DNA from: Firmicutes bacterium HGW-Firmicutes-16
GTDB taxonomy: Bacteria; Bacillota; Clostridia; Oscillospirales; Oscillospiraceae
Assembly: GCA_002841545.1 (NCBI GenBank)
Contig: PGZZ01000005.1
Coordinates: 62,001-126,000 of the forward strand
DNA length: 64,000 bases
Direction: 5' to 3'
Both the position numbers and the translations under genes were made by a program. The notes under the pieces were generated by a model. That model saw only the letters and a program-made list of their open reading frames with translations. It ran no database searches and was not told the origin of the DNA. Shown here piece after piece: positions 50,936-60,107 of this stretch (position 1 is the stretch's first letter; each line of letters starts with the position of its first letter).

Positions 50936-51634
50936 TTATAGTTCCCCGAGTTTTACTTCCTGCAAGGATGAAGAAATCTCAAGGTTACCGTTTCTGCAGC
51001 GCAGCTTGTCGATGAATTCCTTCTCCGTTTGAGTATTCCTCAGGGTGATATTGTATGTCAGTTTAAAAAGACTTCCCATGTTGGTCGTCTTCACGGTTAC
51101 AAGAGCGTGCTTAGTCGTGTATTCACTGAAAAGATCGTCAAAAACGCCTGTATAGTCAAGGTCTTCCGGTATTGTGATTCGCAGCGTCTTATCGCAGATG
51201 GGCTTATCCGTTTCGCCGAATTTAAGCTTTGTAAGAAGCATTCCGGCAAAGCCTATGATAAGAACAAATATTGCTGCATAGCCGAGATAGCCCATGCCAC
51301 CTACAAGTCCTGCCGCCATCGCGAGAAAGATTGATGCGATTTCCTTCGCCGTACCGGGTACGGAACGAAAGCGTATCAGGCTGAACGCGCCTGCAACCGC
51401 AACTCCGGCCCCGATGTTGCCGTTCACCATCAGAATCACGACACAGACTATTGCAGGCAGAAGCACAAGCGTCGCGAGAAAGCTCTTTGTTGCACTGTTT
51501 TTATAGGTATAGAAAAGCGCTATTACAAGTCCGAGAGTAAGAGCAACTCCGACGCAGGCAAGGAAAGGGCCCAGGGCAATGCTGCTTGCCACAGCGGTCG
51601 AATCGAAGAGCCCCGAAAACAAATTATCAAGCAC
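50936..51634 (-). CDS. DUF4956 membrane protein
   Basis: A 232-residue protein with about four membrane helices in residues 15-130, including GAFSLIRFRSVPGTAKEI, the family hallmark, and a soluble C-terminal domain. DUF4956 proteins are consistently encoded next to VTC-domain polyphosphate-polymerase genes, and a transport or assembly role has been suggested from that linkage. GTG start at 51634 behind GAAGGAGAG, overlapping the VTC gene by 8 bases. Confidence 0.85.
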   Translation of the reverse strand: MLDNLFSGLFDSTAVASSIALGPFLACVGVALTLGLVIALFYTYKNSATKSFLATLVLLPAIVCVVILMVNGNIGAGVAVAGAFSLIRFRSVPGTAKEIASIFLAMAAGLVGGMGYLGYAAIFVLIIGFAGMLLTKLKFGETDKPICDKTLRITIPEDLDYTGVFDDLFSEYTTKHALVTVKTTNMGSLFKLTYNITLRNTQTEKEFIDKLRCRNGNLEISSSLQEVKLGEL

Positions 51635-52349
51635 AGATTATCTCTCCTTCCCGAGGCATGCCCATCATAGCCTTATAGGCGTTACCGTATTTTGAAAAAT
51701 TCATCTTAAATACTTTTTGCTCACTGAGCTTATTCGTAAGCCAGAGTGGGAGAGCCGTGGAAACCTTGATTTCCATAAGGCTCTGTCCGGGCTTCAGAAG
51801 AGCCTTTCCGCAGAGGCCCTTGCAAAGGCAGATATCATAATCGCGATAGACAATATTATCGTCAAAGGTAATGCGCAGGTTCGGGTCGTCCTTTGAGAAA
51901 TACGCCTCCCTTTCATAGCCGATGAACGCCGCAGGAATCAGGGTTTTATATTCGGCGAGAAAATAATCAATCTCGCTGACAATCTGGTTCTGTTTCGGAG
52001 CGTCGCTCTTTCCGGCGATATATTTTTCCGCCTGCTCCGCACTCATCGAAACGCGGCGCTTGAAGACCACGTCGTCGTATTTCTTTTTTAGCTCGATAAA
52101 GACCCTGTCTCCAGCAGGAAGTGCTCCGTAGCATCTGACTCTCAGCTTTTCTTTATAAATGGGCTTTTCGATGGAGCGGCGCACAAGGCGCATATCCGGC
52201 GTATCGTAATATACATTACATATTGTGCTTCTGCCGAACTCATCGAGAGTCATGTATTTCTCCATAAGCTCCGTGATTGCCCTGCGCTGCTCGGAATTAA
52301 CCAGATATTTCATTTCATATCTCATAAATGTATTCTGGACGGTTTTCAT
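51627..52349 (-). CDS. VTC-domain protein (polyphosphate polymerase-like)
   Basis: A 240-residue VTC/CYTH-type tunnel-fold protein: MRYEMKYLVN at the N terminus, then conserved basic and acidic strand motifs (LRVRCYG, FIELKKKYDDVVFKRR, SLMEIKVS). The tunnel residues would bind a triphosphate, as in Vtc4-like polymerases that make polyphosphate from ATP. CAGGAGG precedes the ATG. First gene of the VTC, DUF4956, beta-helix lipoprotein operon. Confidence 0.85.
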   Translation of the reverse strand: MKTVQNTFMRYEMKYLVNSEQRRAITELMEKYMTLDEFGRSTICNVYYDTPDMRLVRRSIEKPIYKEKLRVRCYGALPAGDRVFIELKKKYDDVVFKRRVSMSAEQAEKYIAGKSDAPKQNQIVSEIDYFLAEYKTLIPAAFIGYEREAYFSKDDPNLRITFDDNIVYRDYDICLCKGLCGKALLKPGQSLMEIKVSTALPLWLTNKLSEQKVFKMNFSKYGNAYKAMMGMPREGEIICA

Positions 52350-52509
52350 TTCCTAGACCTCCTGAAATAGTGTGCTGAAAGAACCGTTTCCGGTTTGATT
52401 CCGCTCACCTTATGTATGGATAATATCAGTAAAACCTAAACTCAACTTAAAAGCGGACCTAAACTCAACTTAAAATTGCAAAGTTTTCGTAAAGTGCTCT
52501 ACACAAATA

Positions 52510-52544
52510 AATAGCCTCGAACCGGTTCGGTTCGAGGCTATTTA
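52510..52544 (-). terminator. Terminator of the two-component operon
   Basis: AATAGCCTCGAACCG and CGGTTCGAGGCTATT pair across 3-4 nt, just beyond the sensor kinase stop on the minus strand. Confidence 0.8.
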
Positions 52545-52558
52545 TACTGATTTGTTGG

Positions 52559-53809
52559 CTACAGCTGGATGCTTATCGTAAGCGATTTCCCGTCCTCGCT
52601 CCGCGCCGTTATCTTTCCTTTATGGGTATTAACAATCGCTCGCGCGATTGAAAGACCGATACCGAAGCCTCCGATTTCGGAGCTATGCGAGGAATCTCCG
52701 CGGTAGAATCGCTCAAACATTTCGTCGTGATTACCCTTTTCGATTCCTTCGACGGTGTTTCTCACGAGGAGCAGGGGACCTTTCGATCCGGTTTTCAGCG
52801 TAAAAGCCATCTCGCCCTTTTCACCCGAATACTTGAGGGCATTGTCAGCAAGCACCCCGACAAGCTTTCTAATCTCCTCCTCGTTTCCCTCGTAGCTTAT
52901 ATTCTTCTGGATATTCATCTCGACGCTTTTTCCTTTTTGAGTGGCAAGAATCGCAAAGGGCTCAAGGCTTTCGGAAATAGCGTCGCTGATCGAAAAGTCC
53001 GTCATTATAAGCTTTGAATCATGTTCGTCCATTCTGGCAAGGGATACAAGGCTATTCGTAAGCTCGGTGAGCCGCAAAACCTGATTTCTGATGCTTTTCG
53101 TCCATTCGCTTTCGCCCTGCGTCATCTCAAGGACCTCGGTACTCGCGTTTATTACCGTGAGCGGTGTTTTGAGCTCGTGGGAGGCGTCTGTAATAAAGTG
53201 CTTTTGCTTTTCATAACTATCCGCGATGGGCTTTATTGCCCGCTTCGAGAACAGGAATACAATAATAAAAACACCGAAAATACCAAGTACAGAAACAGCC
53301 AGACATGTCTCAAAAAATTTACCAAACAGGTTCAAGCCTCGGCTGCAGTCGAGGAAAATTACCATCGTGCCCGAGTCAGTTCTACTGACGCCGTAGCGGT
53401 AAACGCCGATAAAGCCTTTTTGCCTTGCGCTCTCAAAAACCTCACCGGCATAGTCAATCGCCTCATCGGTCGCCACCGCCGCGATGCTGCCCGTGTTGAC
53501 GCTTAAAACTTCACCGCTATTGTCTAAATAAGCGACAAAAAAGCGTGTCTCAAAGGGCGCTTCCGGTGACATTTCCTGCCTAGGCTTGCTTCCGTTAATG
53601 AAGTTGCCGCCATTATTGAAGTTATTATCGTTCTTATCAAATTTAGGGTAATTACCGTTGTTTGCCGCCAATATCGATATAGTTGAATCCGCCTCCGATA
53701 TGATTTCGGAATAGTTCGAGATGCAGATGCTCCCCAAAATCACAAGAAGAACCGCCGCTACGGCACTGACGGCGATAATGATAAATCTTCTCTGCAGTTT
53801 TTTTATCAT
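52559..53809 (-). CDS. Sensor histidine kinase (HisKA type)
   Basis: A 416-residue kinase with a helix at 10-32, an extracellular domain (about 33-155), a second helix (about 160-185), an H box with the phospho-histidine in DASHELKTPLTVI (about 208), an N box DNALKYSGE and a G2 box GGFGIGLSIA. The start overlaps the regulator stop by 4 bases. It is convergent to nothing and lies just upstream of the VTC operon on the same strand, so it may control polyphosphate or surface genes. Signal unknown. Confidence 0.9.
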   Translation of the reverse strand: MIKKLQRRFIIIAVSAVAAVLLVILGSICISNYSEIISEADSTISILAANNGNYPKFDKNDNNFNNGGNFINGSKPRQEMSPEAPFETRFFVAYLDNSGEVLSVNTGSIAAVATDEAIDYAGEVFESARQKGFIGVYRYGVSRTDSGTMVIFLDCSRGLNLFGKFFETCLAVSVLGIFGVFIIVFLFSKRAIKPIADSYEKQKHFITDASHELKTPLTVINASTEVLEMTQGESEWTKSIRNQVLRLTELTNSLVSLARMDEHDSKLIMTDFSISDAISESLEPFAILATQKGKSVEMNIQKNISYEGNEEEIRKLVGVLADNALKYSGEKGEMAFTLKTGSKGPLLLVRNTVEGIEKGNHDEMFERFYRGDSSHSSEIGGFGIGLSIARAIVNTHKGKITARSEDGKSLTISIQL

Positions 53810-54480
53810 GGCTTTTCCTCCAGAGAATAGCCGGAGCCGCGGGACGCCTTGATAATGGCGCTCGCATTAATTGCCGAAAGCTTTTTGCGCAGGTATGAGA
53901 TGTACACCCAGACGACATTGATTTCGGCTTCGCTGTCGTAACCCCAAATTTTTTCCATGAATCTATCGGTGGAGATGAGGATTTTCGGGTTCGCCATGAG
54001 CATCTCCATCATCTGAAACTCCTTATTCGCAAGGCGGAAGCTGCCCCCTTCGGCTGAAAGCTCATAGGTTGAGCGGTCGAGCTTGATGTTCCCGTAGCGC
54101 AGGATATTGTCCGTGACCTCCGCCTGCCTCCTTGTCATTGAGCGGATTCGGGCAAGCAGTTCCTTTGTCGCAAAGGGCTTCGTCAGATAGTCGTCCGCGC
54201 CGCTGTCAAGCCCCATAACCCGATCGTCAATCTCGGATTTTGCTGTTAGCATTAGCACAGGCAGGTCACTGCCTTTTTCGCGCAGCTTTTTCAGGACGGT
54301 CAGCCCGTCCATTTTCGGCATCATGATATCCAAAATTACTCCGTCATAGTTTTCGGCCTGAAGATAGTCCAGCGCCTCCAGCCCGTCATAAACTGCATCG
54401 ACGGAATAATTATTATGCTTTAAAATCGTAACAAGAGCGTTCGAAAGCTCTTTTTCGTCCTCGGCAAGAAGTAAGCGCAC
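53806..54480 (-). CDS. OmpR-family response regulator
   Basis: About 224 residues: receiver domain with EDE near the N terminus, the phospho-acceptor in VILDIMMPKMDG and KPFATKE, and a C-terminal winged helix (about 130-224, WGYDSEAEINVVWVYISYLRKKL). I prefer GTG 54480 behind a run of G, although ATG 54498 is in frame. Partner of the kinase at 52559-53809. Confidence 0.9.
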   Translation of the reverse strand: MRLLLAEDEKELSNALVTILKHNNYSVDAVYDGLEALDYLQAENYDGVILDIMMPKMDGLTVLKKLREKGSDLPVLMLTAKSEIDDRVMGLDSGADDYLTKPFATKELLARIRSMTRRQAEVTDNILRYGNIKLDRSTYELSAEGGSFRLANKEFQMMEMLMANPKILISTDRFMEKIWGYDSEAEINVVWVYISYLRKKLSAINASAIIKASRGSGYSLEEKP

Positions 54481-54637
54481 ACAGACCCCCCCATTCATAT
54501 AATATAAAATTACTTCGGAAACCTTAAATCTAACTTAAAAAGGTTATTAATCGCCTATATTTTACTTTATCCGATATTTCACCGATACGCAACAGTTTGC
54601 TGAGAATATGCAATCGCATCTAATCCCCCCTATGGGC

Positions 54638-54666
54638 TTGAACTCTCGGCGAAAACGCTGTAAAAT
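54638..54666 (+). promoter_or_regulatory. Promoter of the ABC exporter gene
   Basis: TTGAAC (54638-54643) and TAAAAT (54661-54666) with a 17-base spacer, 39 nt before the start codon. Confidence 0.7.
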
Positions 54667-54704
54667 AGCAGGCAATGACTTGCGAAATGTATTGGGAGGT
54701 AAAA

Positions 54705-56438
54705 ATGAAAAATCATAAATTTAAAACGCTTGTCTCCTACTACAAACCGCATAGACTACTATTTTTTTCTGACCTACTCTTCGCAATTATCGGCGCGGCA
54801 ATTTCTGTCGTTCTTCCGCTGCTCGTTCGATATATCACGAATAAAGTGGTTTATTGGGACAGTGGGGCTGCTATACGGACAATTCTCATGATAATCGGCA
54901 TCATGCTCGCGATGCTCCTTATTGAGATGTACTGCAATTACTTTATCTCCTATTATGGGCATATAGTCGGCGCAAGAATCGAATACCACATGAGAAATGA
55001 GATCTTTTCCCATTATCAGAAGCTGTCCTTTAACTTCTTTGACGATCAAAAGGTCGGTCACCTCATGAGCCGTGTTACGAATGACCTTTTTGACATCAGC
55101 GAGCTTCTTCACCACGGGCCGGAGGAATTAACGGTCTCGTCTATTAAGCTGCTTGGCTCACTCGCAATATTGCTCACAATCAACTGGCGGCTTGCGCTCG
55201 TAGCTTTCTTCCCTGTGCCGTTCATGCTCTGGTTCGCAATCGTTTACAACCGGAAAATGAAAAAAGCCTTCGTCCAGAACAGAGAACGTATCGGCGAGAT
55301 TAACGCGACTATGGAGGACAGTCTTTCGGGCATCAGAGTTGTCAAATCCTTCGCGAACGAGGACATGGAGATAAAGAAGTTCAGGGTCGGCAACGCCCGT
55401 TTCGTGGAAAGCAAGATGAACAGCTATCGCTATATGGCGTCTTATCATACTGTACTAAACGCGCTAACGACTTTCATAACCATCGCTGTGGCAGGTGCCG
55501 GTGCCGCGCTTTCGATAATAAAGCTCGTTGATTTATCCGACCTTCTCGTTTTTCTTCTCTACATCAGCAACTTCACCGAGCCCATCAAAAAGCTCGTTTT
55601 TGTGACCGAAACCTTTCAGAACGGGTTTTCGGGCTATAACCGCTTTTACGAGATGATGAGCATCTCCCCCGATATTGCGGATGCGCCAGACGCGAAAGAG
55701 CTGGGCGATATAAAGGGCGAAATCCGCTTTAATGACGTCACTTTCCGTTACAACGGCGGAGAGCCTATTTTCGAGCATCTTAACCTCACAGTTCCAGCGG
55801 GGGACTATGTAGCGCTTGTCGGTTCTTCCGGCGTCGGCAAAACCACTCTTTGCAGCCTTATTCCGCGCTTCTACGAGGTTTCGAGCGGCAGCATCCTTAT
55901 AGATGGAGCTGACATCCGCTCCGTCACGATGAAGAGCCTGCGCGACCAAATCGGCATCGTCCAGCAGGACGTCTATCTCTTTGCGGAAACCGTCATGGAC
56001 AATATTAGATACGGCAGACCGGACGCAACGGATGAAGAAGTAATCGAGGCGGCGAAGAAAGCCGATGCACACGAATTTATTATCTCACTGTCTGAGGGTT
56101 ACAATACTAACATCGGTCAGCGCGGATTGAAGCTTTCCGGCGGTCAGAAGCAGCGTCTTTCCATTGCAAGGGTTTTACTCAAAAATCCGCCGATACTAAT
56201 CTTCGACGAGGCTACGAGCGCCCTCGATAACGAGAGCGAAAAGGTCGTTCAGGAATCGCTTGAAATACTAGCTTCGAACCGCACCACCTTTGTTATCGCG
56301 CACAGACTCTCGACGATACATAACGCAAAGCGCATCCTCGTCCTCACTCAGAGCGGCATCGCCGAGGAGGGCACTCATTCGGAGCTTATGGAGCGTGGCG
56401 GCGTCTATGCCTCGCTCTACAAAGCAGCGTTGATATGA
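54705..56438 (+). CDS. ABC exporter (fused membrane and ATPase domains)
   Basis: A 577-residue half-transporter: six membrane helices (about 15-310) and a C-terminal ATPase with Walker A GSSGVGKTT, signature LSGGQKQR, Walker B ILIFDEATSALD and switch IAHRLST. It works as a homodimer, or as a heterodimer with another protein, to export lipids, peptides or drugs. The ATG at 54705 follows GGGAGG; the in-frame ATG at 54675 does not have one. It is a single gene with its own promoter and terminator. Substrate unknown. Confidence 0.9.
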   Translation: MKNHKFKTLVSYYKPHRLLFFSDLLFAIIGAAISVVLPLLVRYITNKVVYWDSGAAIRTILMIIGIMLAMLLIEMYCNYFISYYGHIVGARIEYHMRNEIFSHYQKLSFNFFDDQKVGHLMSRVTNDLFDISELLHHGPEELTVSSIKLLGSLAILLTINWRLALVAFFPVPFMLWFAIVYNRKMKKAFVQNRERIGEINATMEDSLSGIRVVKSFANEDMEIKKFRVGNARFVESKMNSYRYMASYHTVLNALTTFITIAVAGAGAALSIIKLVDLSDLLVFLLYISNFTEPIKKLVFVTETFQNGFSGYNRFYEMMSISPDIADAPDAKELGDIKGEIRFNDVTFRYNGGEPIFEHLNLTVPAGDYVALVGSSGVGKTTLCSLIPRFYEVSSGSILIDGADIRSVTMKSLRDQIGIVQQDVYLFAETVMDNIRYGRPDATDEEVIEAAKKADAHEFIISLSEGYNTNIGQRGLKLSGGQKQRLSIARVLLKNPPILIFDEATSALDNESEKVVQESLEILASNRTTFVIAHRLSTIHNAKRILVLTQSGIAEEGTHSELMERGGVYASLYKAALI

Positions 56439-56471
56439 TGCATCAACTTCAGTCGGACTTATATATACGAA

Positions 56472-56496
56472 AACAGCACAGGTGACGCCTGTGCTG
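56472..56496. terminator. Terminator between convergent ABC exporter and LysR genes
   Basis: CAGCACAGG and CCTGTGCTG pair across a 7-nt loop. Confidence 0.65.
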
Positions 56497-56513
56497 CTCT
56501 ATTTCTAAGACGT

Positions 56514-57455
56514 TTATTCAGTTATATTATCTGCGGAAGGTCGTGTTTCCCAGTTATTATAGTGTTCCTGAAGGTTTTCAAGAAATTCGAGGACAAAATC
56601 CCTAAAGTGTTTTGCGTTCCTGTTTTCCACCGTCAGCTTGTTATATGTCAAACCGTATTCGCCGATGACCTCTGGGATCTCGATATCCACACAGTACTTG
56701 CGAAGTTCCGGATAATCCTCCATGATAAGCGGCGTTACAATGGCGTAGCCGAAACCGCCCTGCACGGCCTGCGTAATCATGTTGAGATTGTTCGATTCAA
56801 ACACAATTTGGGGATGAAAATCATATTTTTCAAAGACCGGGTCGATTTTGTTGCGCATACCGCTGTTCCTCGGCATCGTGACGAGCCGCTCACCTCGCAG
56901 GTCCTCTAGAACAATCGGATTTTTTGCGAGAAGCCTGTGCCCGGGTGGCAGCAGGATTATGCCCTTTGCGCTGAAAGCCTGCTTTGTGATAAGGTTCAGC
57001 CCCTCATTTTCCTTTATAGGCGGTGAGGACAGAGCAAACTGCGCCTCGCCCGTTGTCAGCGCTTCAATCATCTCCTGCTTTGTGACGTTGAGAACGGAAA
57101 GCGTGTAGTCAGGATTTTTATCCCTGAAGGCGATAATAAGTCGCGTGGCAAAGGATTCAGTGTTGCAAAGGAGCGTAATTGTCTGCTCCTTTCGATCGAA
57201 AACGTAGTCCATTTCGGAATACAGGCTTTCCATGTCCGCAAGAACCTGCTTTGCGTATTTATAAAAGACCTCGCCGTTCGAGTTGAGTCTGATACGCCGT
57301 CCTACCTTTTCGAACAGCTCTCCGCCAATCTCCTCCTCGATTTGCTTAATAATTCTGGTCAGAAACGGCTGCGCGACTCCAAGCCTGTCCGCCGCTTTTG
57401 TAACGTGCTCAATCTCTGCCGTAAGGCAGAAAAAGCGCAAATCTCTAAGCTCCAT
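56514..57455 (-). CDS. LysR-family regulator of the second CoA-transferase locus
   Basis: A 313-residue LysR regulator with an N-terminal winged helix-turn-helix (1-60, FCLTAEIEHVTKAADRLGV) and a C-terminal effector domain. It closely matches the LysR protein at 23324-24235 over the DNA-binding region, and both are divergent from CoA-transferase genes. GGGGGAAA precedes the ATG. The shared DNA-binding helix suggests that the two regulators may bind similar sites. Confidence 0.9.
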   Translation of the reverse strand: MELRDLRFFCLTAEIEHVTKAADRLGVAQPFLTRIIKQIEEEIGGELFEKVGRRIRLNSNGEVFYKYAKQVLADMESLYSEMDYVFDRKEQTITLLCNTESFATRLIIAFRDKNPDYTLSVLNVTKQEMIEALTTGEAQFALSSPPIKENEGLNLITKQAFSAKGIILLPPGHRLLAKNPIVLEDLRGERLVTMPRNSGMRNKIDPVFEKYDFHPQIVFESNNLNMITQAVQGGFGYAIVTPLIMEDYPELRKYCVDIEIPEVIGEYGLTYNKLTVENRNAKHFRDFVLEFLENLQEHYNNWETRPSADNITE

Positions 57456-57658
57456 TTAATTTCCCCCATCGGTCTGATCTATAAGCGCAGAGTTATTATA
57501 ACATGTATTTTTAATATATCAAAGTATAAGTTACGCGGGAATATAAATAAAACAAATTATGTATTATACATTTTGCAGCTTAATTGCTAAAATTATATTT
57601 AAATTCAGCTTAATACTAACAAAATCCTCTAATAAAATCAAATATAAGGAGTTTTACT

Positions 57659-58975
57659 ATGGCAGACTGGAAAAAGTATTACGAGGAGCATCTTGTAACC
57701 ATGCCGGAGGCCGCAAGCATTATTACCTCCGGTGACGCAATCTGGCTAGGCAGCTCGCTAAGTATTCCATACGACTTTATGGATGCGCTGGCAGACAGGT
57801 ATGAAGATCTGAGCGATATCACACTAATGGGTAATATGTATCTCTCACCGGTTAAGGTTTTGTTTGACCCGACCTACAAAAAAACCTTCCACACCATCTC
57901 CTTCTTCCCGAATGTATTTGAGCGCATGTCCGCAGATATGGGTATTGTAGACCTTCATTCTGCCCCCTTCGGCTCTTTGCTGGATACTGTGACCAAGGTT
58001 TATAAAGCAAATGTCGTCGCTGTTGAAGTTTGTCCTCCTGATGCGGACGGTTACTGCAACGTCGGCCTTCTGGGAACAAACTATACCCCTAACATTATGA
58101 AAATGGACTGCATCACAAAGCACATCGCCGTTATAAATAGCTTCCAGCCTGTAGCAAGCGGTAACGACGAGTTGACACGCATCCATATTTCAAGGTTTGA
58201 CTGCATTGTTGAAAATCACCACGACATCCCGGCCCTCCCCGTATCTGCTCCCACCGAATTTGACAAGATCATCGCCGGACAGATTATGCCCTATATTAAC
58301 GACGGCGACACCATCCAAATCGGCATGGGCGGACTTGGAAACCAGATTGCTTATGACCTCATGAGCAAAAAGGATCTCCACGTTTTCACCGAAATCGGAA
58401 CCGACGCCATGATTGATCTGGTCGAGGCGGGCGTTGTTAAGGACATAAAAATGGGCGGTGCTTTCGGCTCTAAGGAGCTTTACGAGTGGCTTGGAAAACA
58501 CGGCGATGTTGTTACGCTTCTGGATGTCTTTGACGTTATCATGCCCGAAGCGGTTGCAAAAGTCGATAATATCGTCGCTATAAACTCGACCTTCATGGTT
58601 GACATAACCGGTCAGGCCTGCTCCGAAGCTCAGGGAACCAAGCAGTACAGCGCAGTTGGCGGCTCTTTCGGCTTCCTTGCCGGCGCGCCTCATGCTAAGA
58701 ACGGACGCAGCTTCCTCTGCCTGCGTTCCACCTATACCGACAAAGTTGGCGTTGCGCATTCAAACATCGTTTCAAAACTCCCCGCCGGTTCAATCGTTAC
58801 AACCCCCCGTTATCTGCCCCAGTACATCGTCACTGAATACGGCGTTGCGGACGTTTACTTAAGAACAAACAAAGACCGCATAAAGGCTCTGGTTGCCATT
58901 GCACACCCGGATTTCAAGGATCAAGTGAAGCAGGAAGCTATCGATCTCGGCTTAATATTTGAGGACGATTTTTAA
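57659..58975 (+). CDS. 4-hydroxybutyrate-type CoA-transferase, second locus
   Basis: A 438-residue enzyme, the usual length for 4-hydroxybutyrate CoA-transferases. N-terminal domain with VCPPDADGYCNVG; C-terminal domain with IGMGGLGNQIAYD (CoA loop), the likely catalytic glutamate in HVFTEIGTD, and QACSEAQG and GGSFGFLAGAPH. It resembles the enzyme at 25152-26582 but has no separate N-terminal-domain subunit beside it. AAGGAG precedes the ATG, and a strong terminator lies downstream. It would exchange CoA between acyl-CoA and acetate or a related acid. Confidence 0.9.
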   Translation: MADWKKYYEEHLVTMPEAASIITSGDAIWLGSSLSIPYDFMDALADRYEDLSDITLMGNMYLSPVKVLFDPTYKKTFHTISFFPNVFERMSADMGIVDLHSAPFGSLLDTVTKVYKANVVAVEVCPPDADGYCNVGLLGTNYTPNIMKMDCITKHIAVINSFQPVASGNDELTRIHISRFDCIVENHHDIPALPVSAPTEFDKIIAGQIMPYINDGDTIQIGMGGLGNQIAYDLMSKKDLHVFTEIGTDAMIDLVEAGVVKDIKMGGAFGSKELYEWLGKHGDVVTLLDVFDVIMPEAVAKVDNIVAINSTFMVDITGQACSEAQGTKQYSAVGGSFGFLAGAPHAKNGRSFLCLRSTYTDKVGVAHSNIVSKLPAGSIVTTPRYLPQYIVTEYGVADVYLRTNKDRIKALVAIAHPDFKDQVKQEAIDLGLIFEDDF

Positions 58976-59105
58976 GGGCTTATTTTGAGGCATTTCTTCT
59001 TTCAGTTCTATTATCTCTGATGTCCGCAGCTCTGGAGCGTGACCCTCCGCGTCTTCAGTCTGACGGCAGCGGCATCACAAGCGATATAGAAAGTCCATAC
59101 GGCGA

Positions 59106-59133
59106 GACGCAGGTCCGAAATCGGACCTGCGTC
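59106..59133 (+). terminator. Terminator after the second CoA-transferase
   Basis: GACGCAGGTCCGA pairs perfectly with TCGGACCTGCGTC, followed by TTGTTTTA. It lies about 130 bases after the stop. Confidence 0.8.
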
Positions 59134-59182
59134 TTGTTTTATGCTTCACAAATAATATGTTCCACTTATTTGCAAAAAGTGA

Positions 59183-59211
59183 TTGACAAAAATTGAATAG
59201 CTACGTATAAT
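59183..59211 (+). promoter_or_regulatory. Consensus promoter of the tetR operon
   Basis: TTGACA (59183-59188) and TATAAT (59206-59211), both perfect, with a 17-base spacer. The -10 lies inside the left arm of the inverted repeat at 59201-59245. Confidence 0.9.
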
Positions 59212-59245
59212 TGAACACGTTCAGTAATTGTTCAATTATACGTAG
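59201..59245. promoter_or_regulatory. Perfect 17-bp inverted repeat, probable TetR operator
   Basis: CTACGTATAATTGAACA (59201-59217) and its exact complement (59229-59245) flank 11 nt. It covers the -10, the start site and the leader, ending 12 bases before the tetR ATG. This is the expected place for a repressor that shuts off its own promoter. Confidence 0.8.
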
Positions 59246-59257
59246 GGAAGGATCAAC

Positions 59258-59821
59258 ATGGGCTCGAGAAAAGACGCAACAAAGAAGAAGATACTGGAAG
59301 TGACTGCCGCGTTGCTCGAATCGGCGGAAAATCCCGAAAATATCACAGTCAGAGAAATAGCGGATGCCGCAGGAGTCGGGATTGGGCTTATCAACTACCA
59401 TTTTGGGTCGAGAGACCGGCTAATCAAAGAAGCCCTTTCAACTAAGATCGCGTCTATTGCCAGCATAATGGAGAAGCTGGACGGCGATCTGTCGGATCCT
59501 GTACGATACTTGAAAGAAATGCTTGTTATTATGTCAGACGTCAGCATGAAGGATCGCCGAATGAACAGATTTTCCGCAGAATATGAGCTGACAAAGGGAG
59601 ACTTAAGCATATGCCTCTACCTCCTTCCCATTTTGAGGGAGATATACAAGGACAGAAAGTCGGAGACCGAACTGCGGTTAATCGCATTTCAGATTATTGC
59701 TACGACGCAGAGCATTTATCTCCGGCAGGACGCCTTCCATATGTTGACCGGCATAGATATCGAAAACAAGACCGAAAGGGATCATCTAATCAATATGATT
59801 GTGGATGATCTAATTAAATAG
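59258..59821 (+). CDS. TetR-family repressor
   Basis: A 187-residue regulator with an N-terminal helix-turn-helix (about 5-52; ITVREIADAAGVGIGLINYHF) and a helical ligand-binding C-terminal region without a named family. GGGAAGGA precedes the ATG at 59258. It shares an operon with a small membrane protein. Its promoter contains a perfect palindrome, so autoregulation is likely. No pump gene of the type usually controlled by TetR proteins is adjacent. Confidence 0.9.
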   Translation: MGSRKDATKKKILEVTAALLESAENPENITVREIADAAGVGIGLINYHFGSRDRLIKEALSTKIASIASIMEKLDGDLSDPVRYLKEMLVIMSDVSMKDRRMNRFSAEYELTKGDLSICLYLLPILREIYKDRKSETELRLIAFQIIATTQSIYLRQDAFHMLTGIDIENKTERDHLINMIVDDLIK

Positions 59822-59836
59822 AACGGAGGAATTAGG

Positions 59837-60025
59837 ATGAAAACATTGACTATCATAGTCGCGATTCTAGCGCTAGTGCTTTTAGCTTGTATGCTGCTCT
59901 GCGGGCTGTGGCTGCGCGCCAAGGGTGTAACGGATGCAGGCTCGGTGGCTTTCCACATGCAGCTCGGTATCGCGACAATCGTTGTTAGCGCTATATCAAT
60001 AATCCTGCTGCTTATTAGGACCTGA
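59837..60025 (+). CDS. Small two-helix membrane protein
   Basis: A 62-residue hydrophobic protein with two membrane helices (about 4-26 and 42-60) joined by a short loop LRAKGVTDAGSVAFHM. GGAGG precedes the ATG, 15 bases after tetR. I do not recognise a family. It is the only other gene under the TetR palindromic promoter, so its expression is probably induced by the TetR ligand. Confidence 0.7.
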   Translation: MKTLTIIVAILALVLLACMLLCGLWLRAKGVTDAGSVAFHMQLGIATIVVSAISIILLLIRT

Positions 60026-60030
60026 GCTTA

Positions 60031-60084
60031 TATAACACAACAGTCAATGAAACCTTCAAGGGTTTCATTGACTGTTGTGTTATA
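60031..60084. terminator. Perfect 24-bp inverted repeat between convergent genes
   Basis: The arms 60031-60054 and 60061-60084 are exactly complementary around a 6-nt loop (outer part TATAACACAACAG, inner part AATGAAACC). It serves as terminator for the tetR operon and for the convergent permease gene. Confidence 0.8.
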
Positions 60085-60107
60085 TAGTTTTCTAGCCTAA
60101 AAACGGC

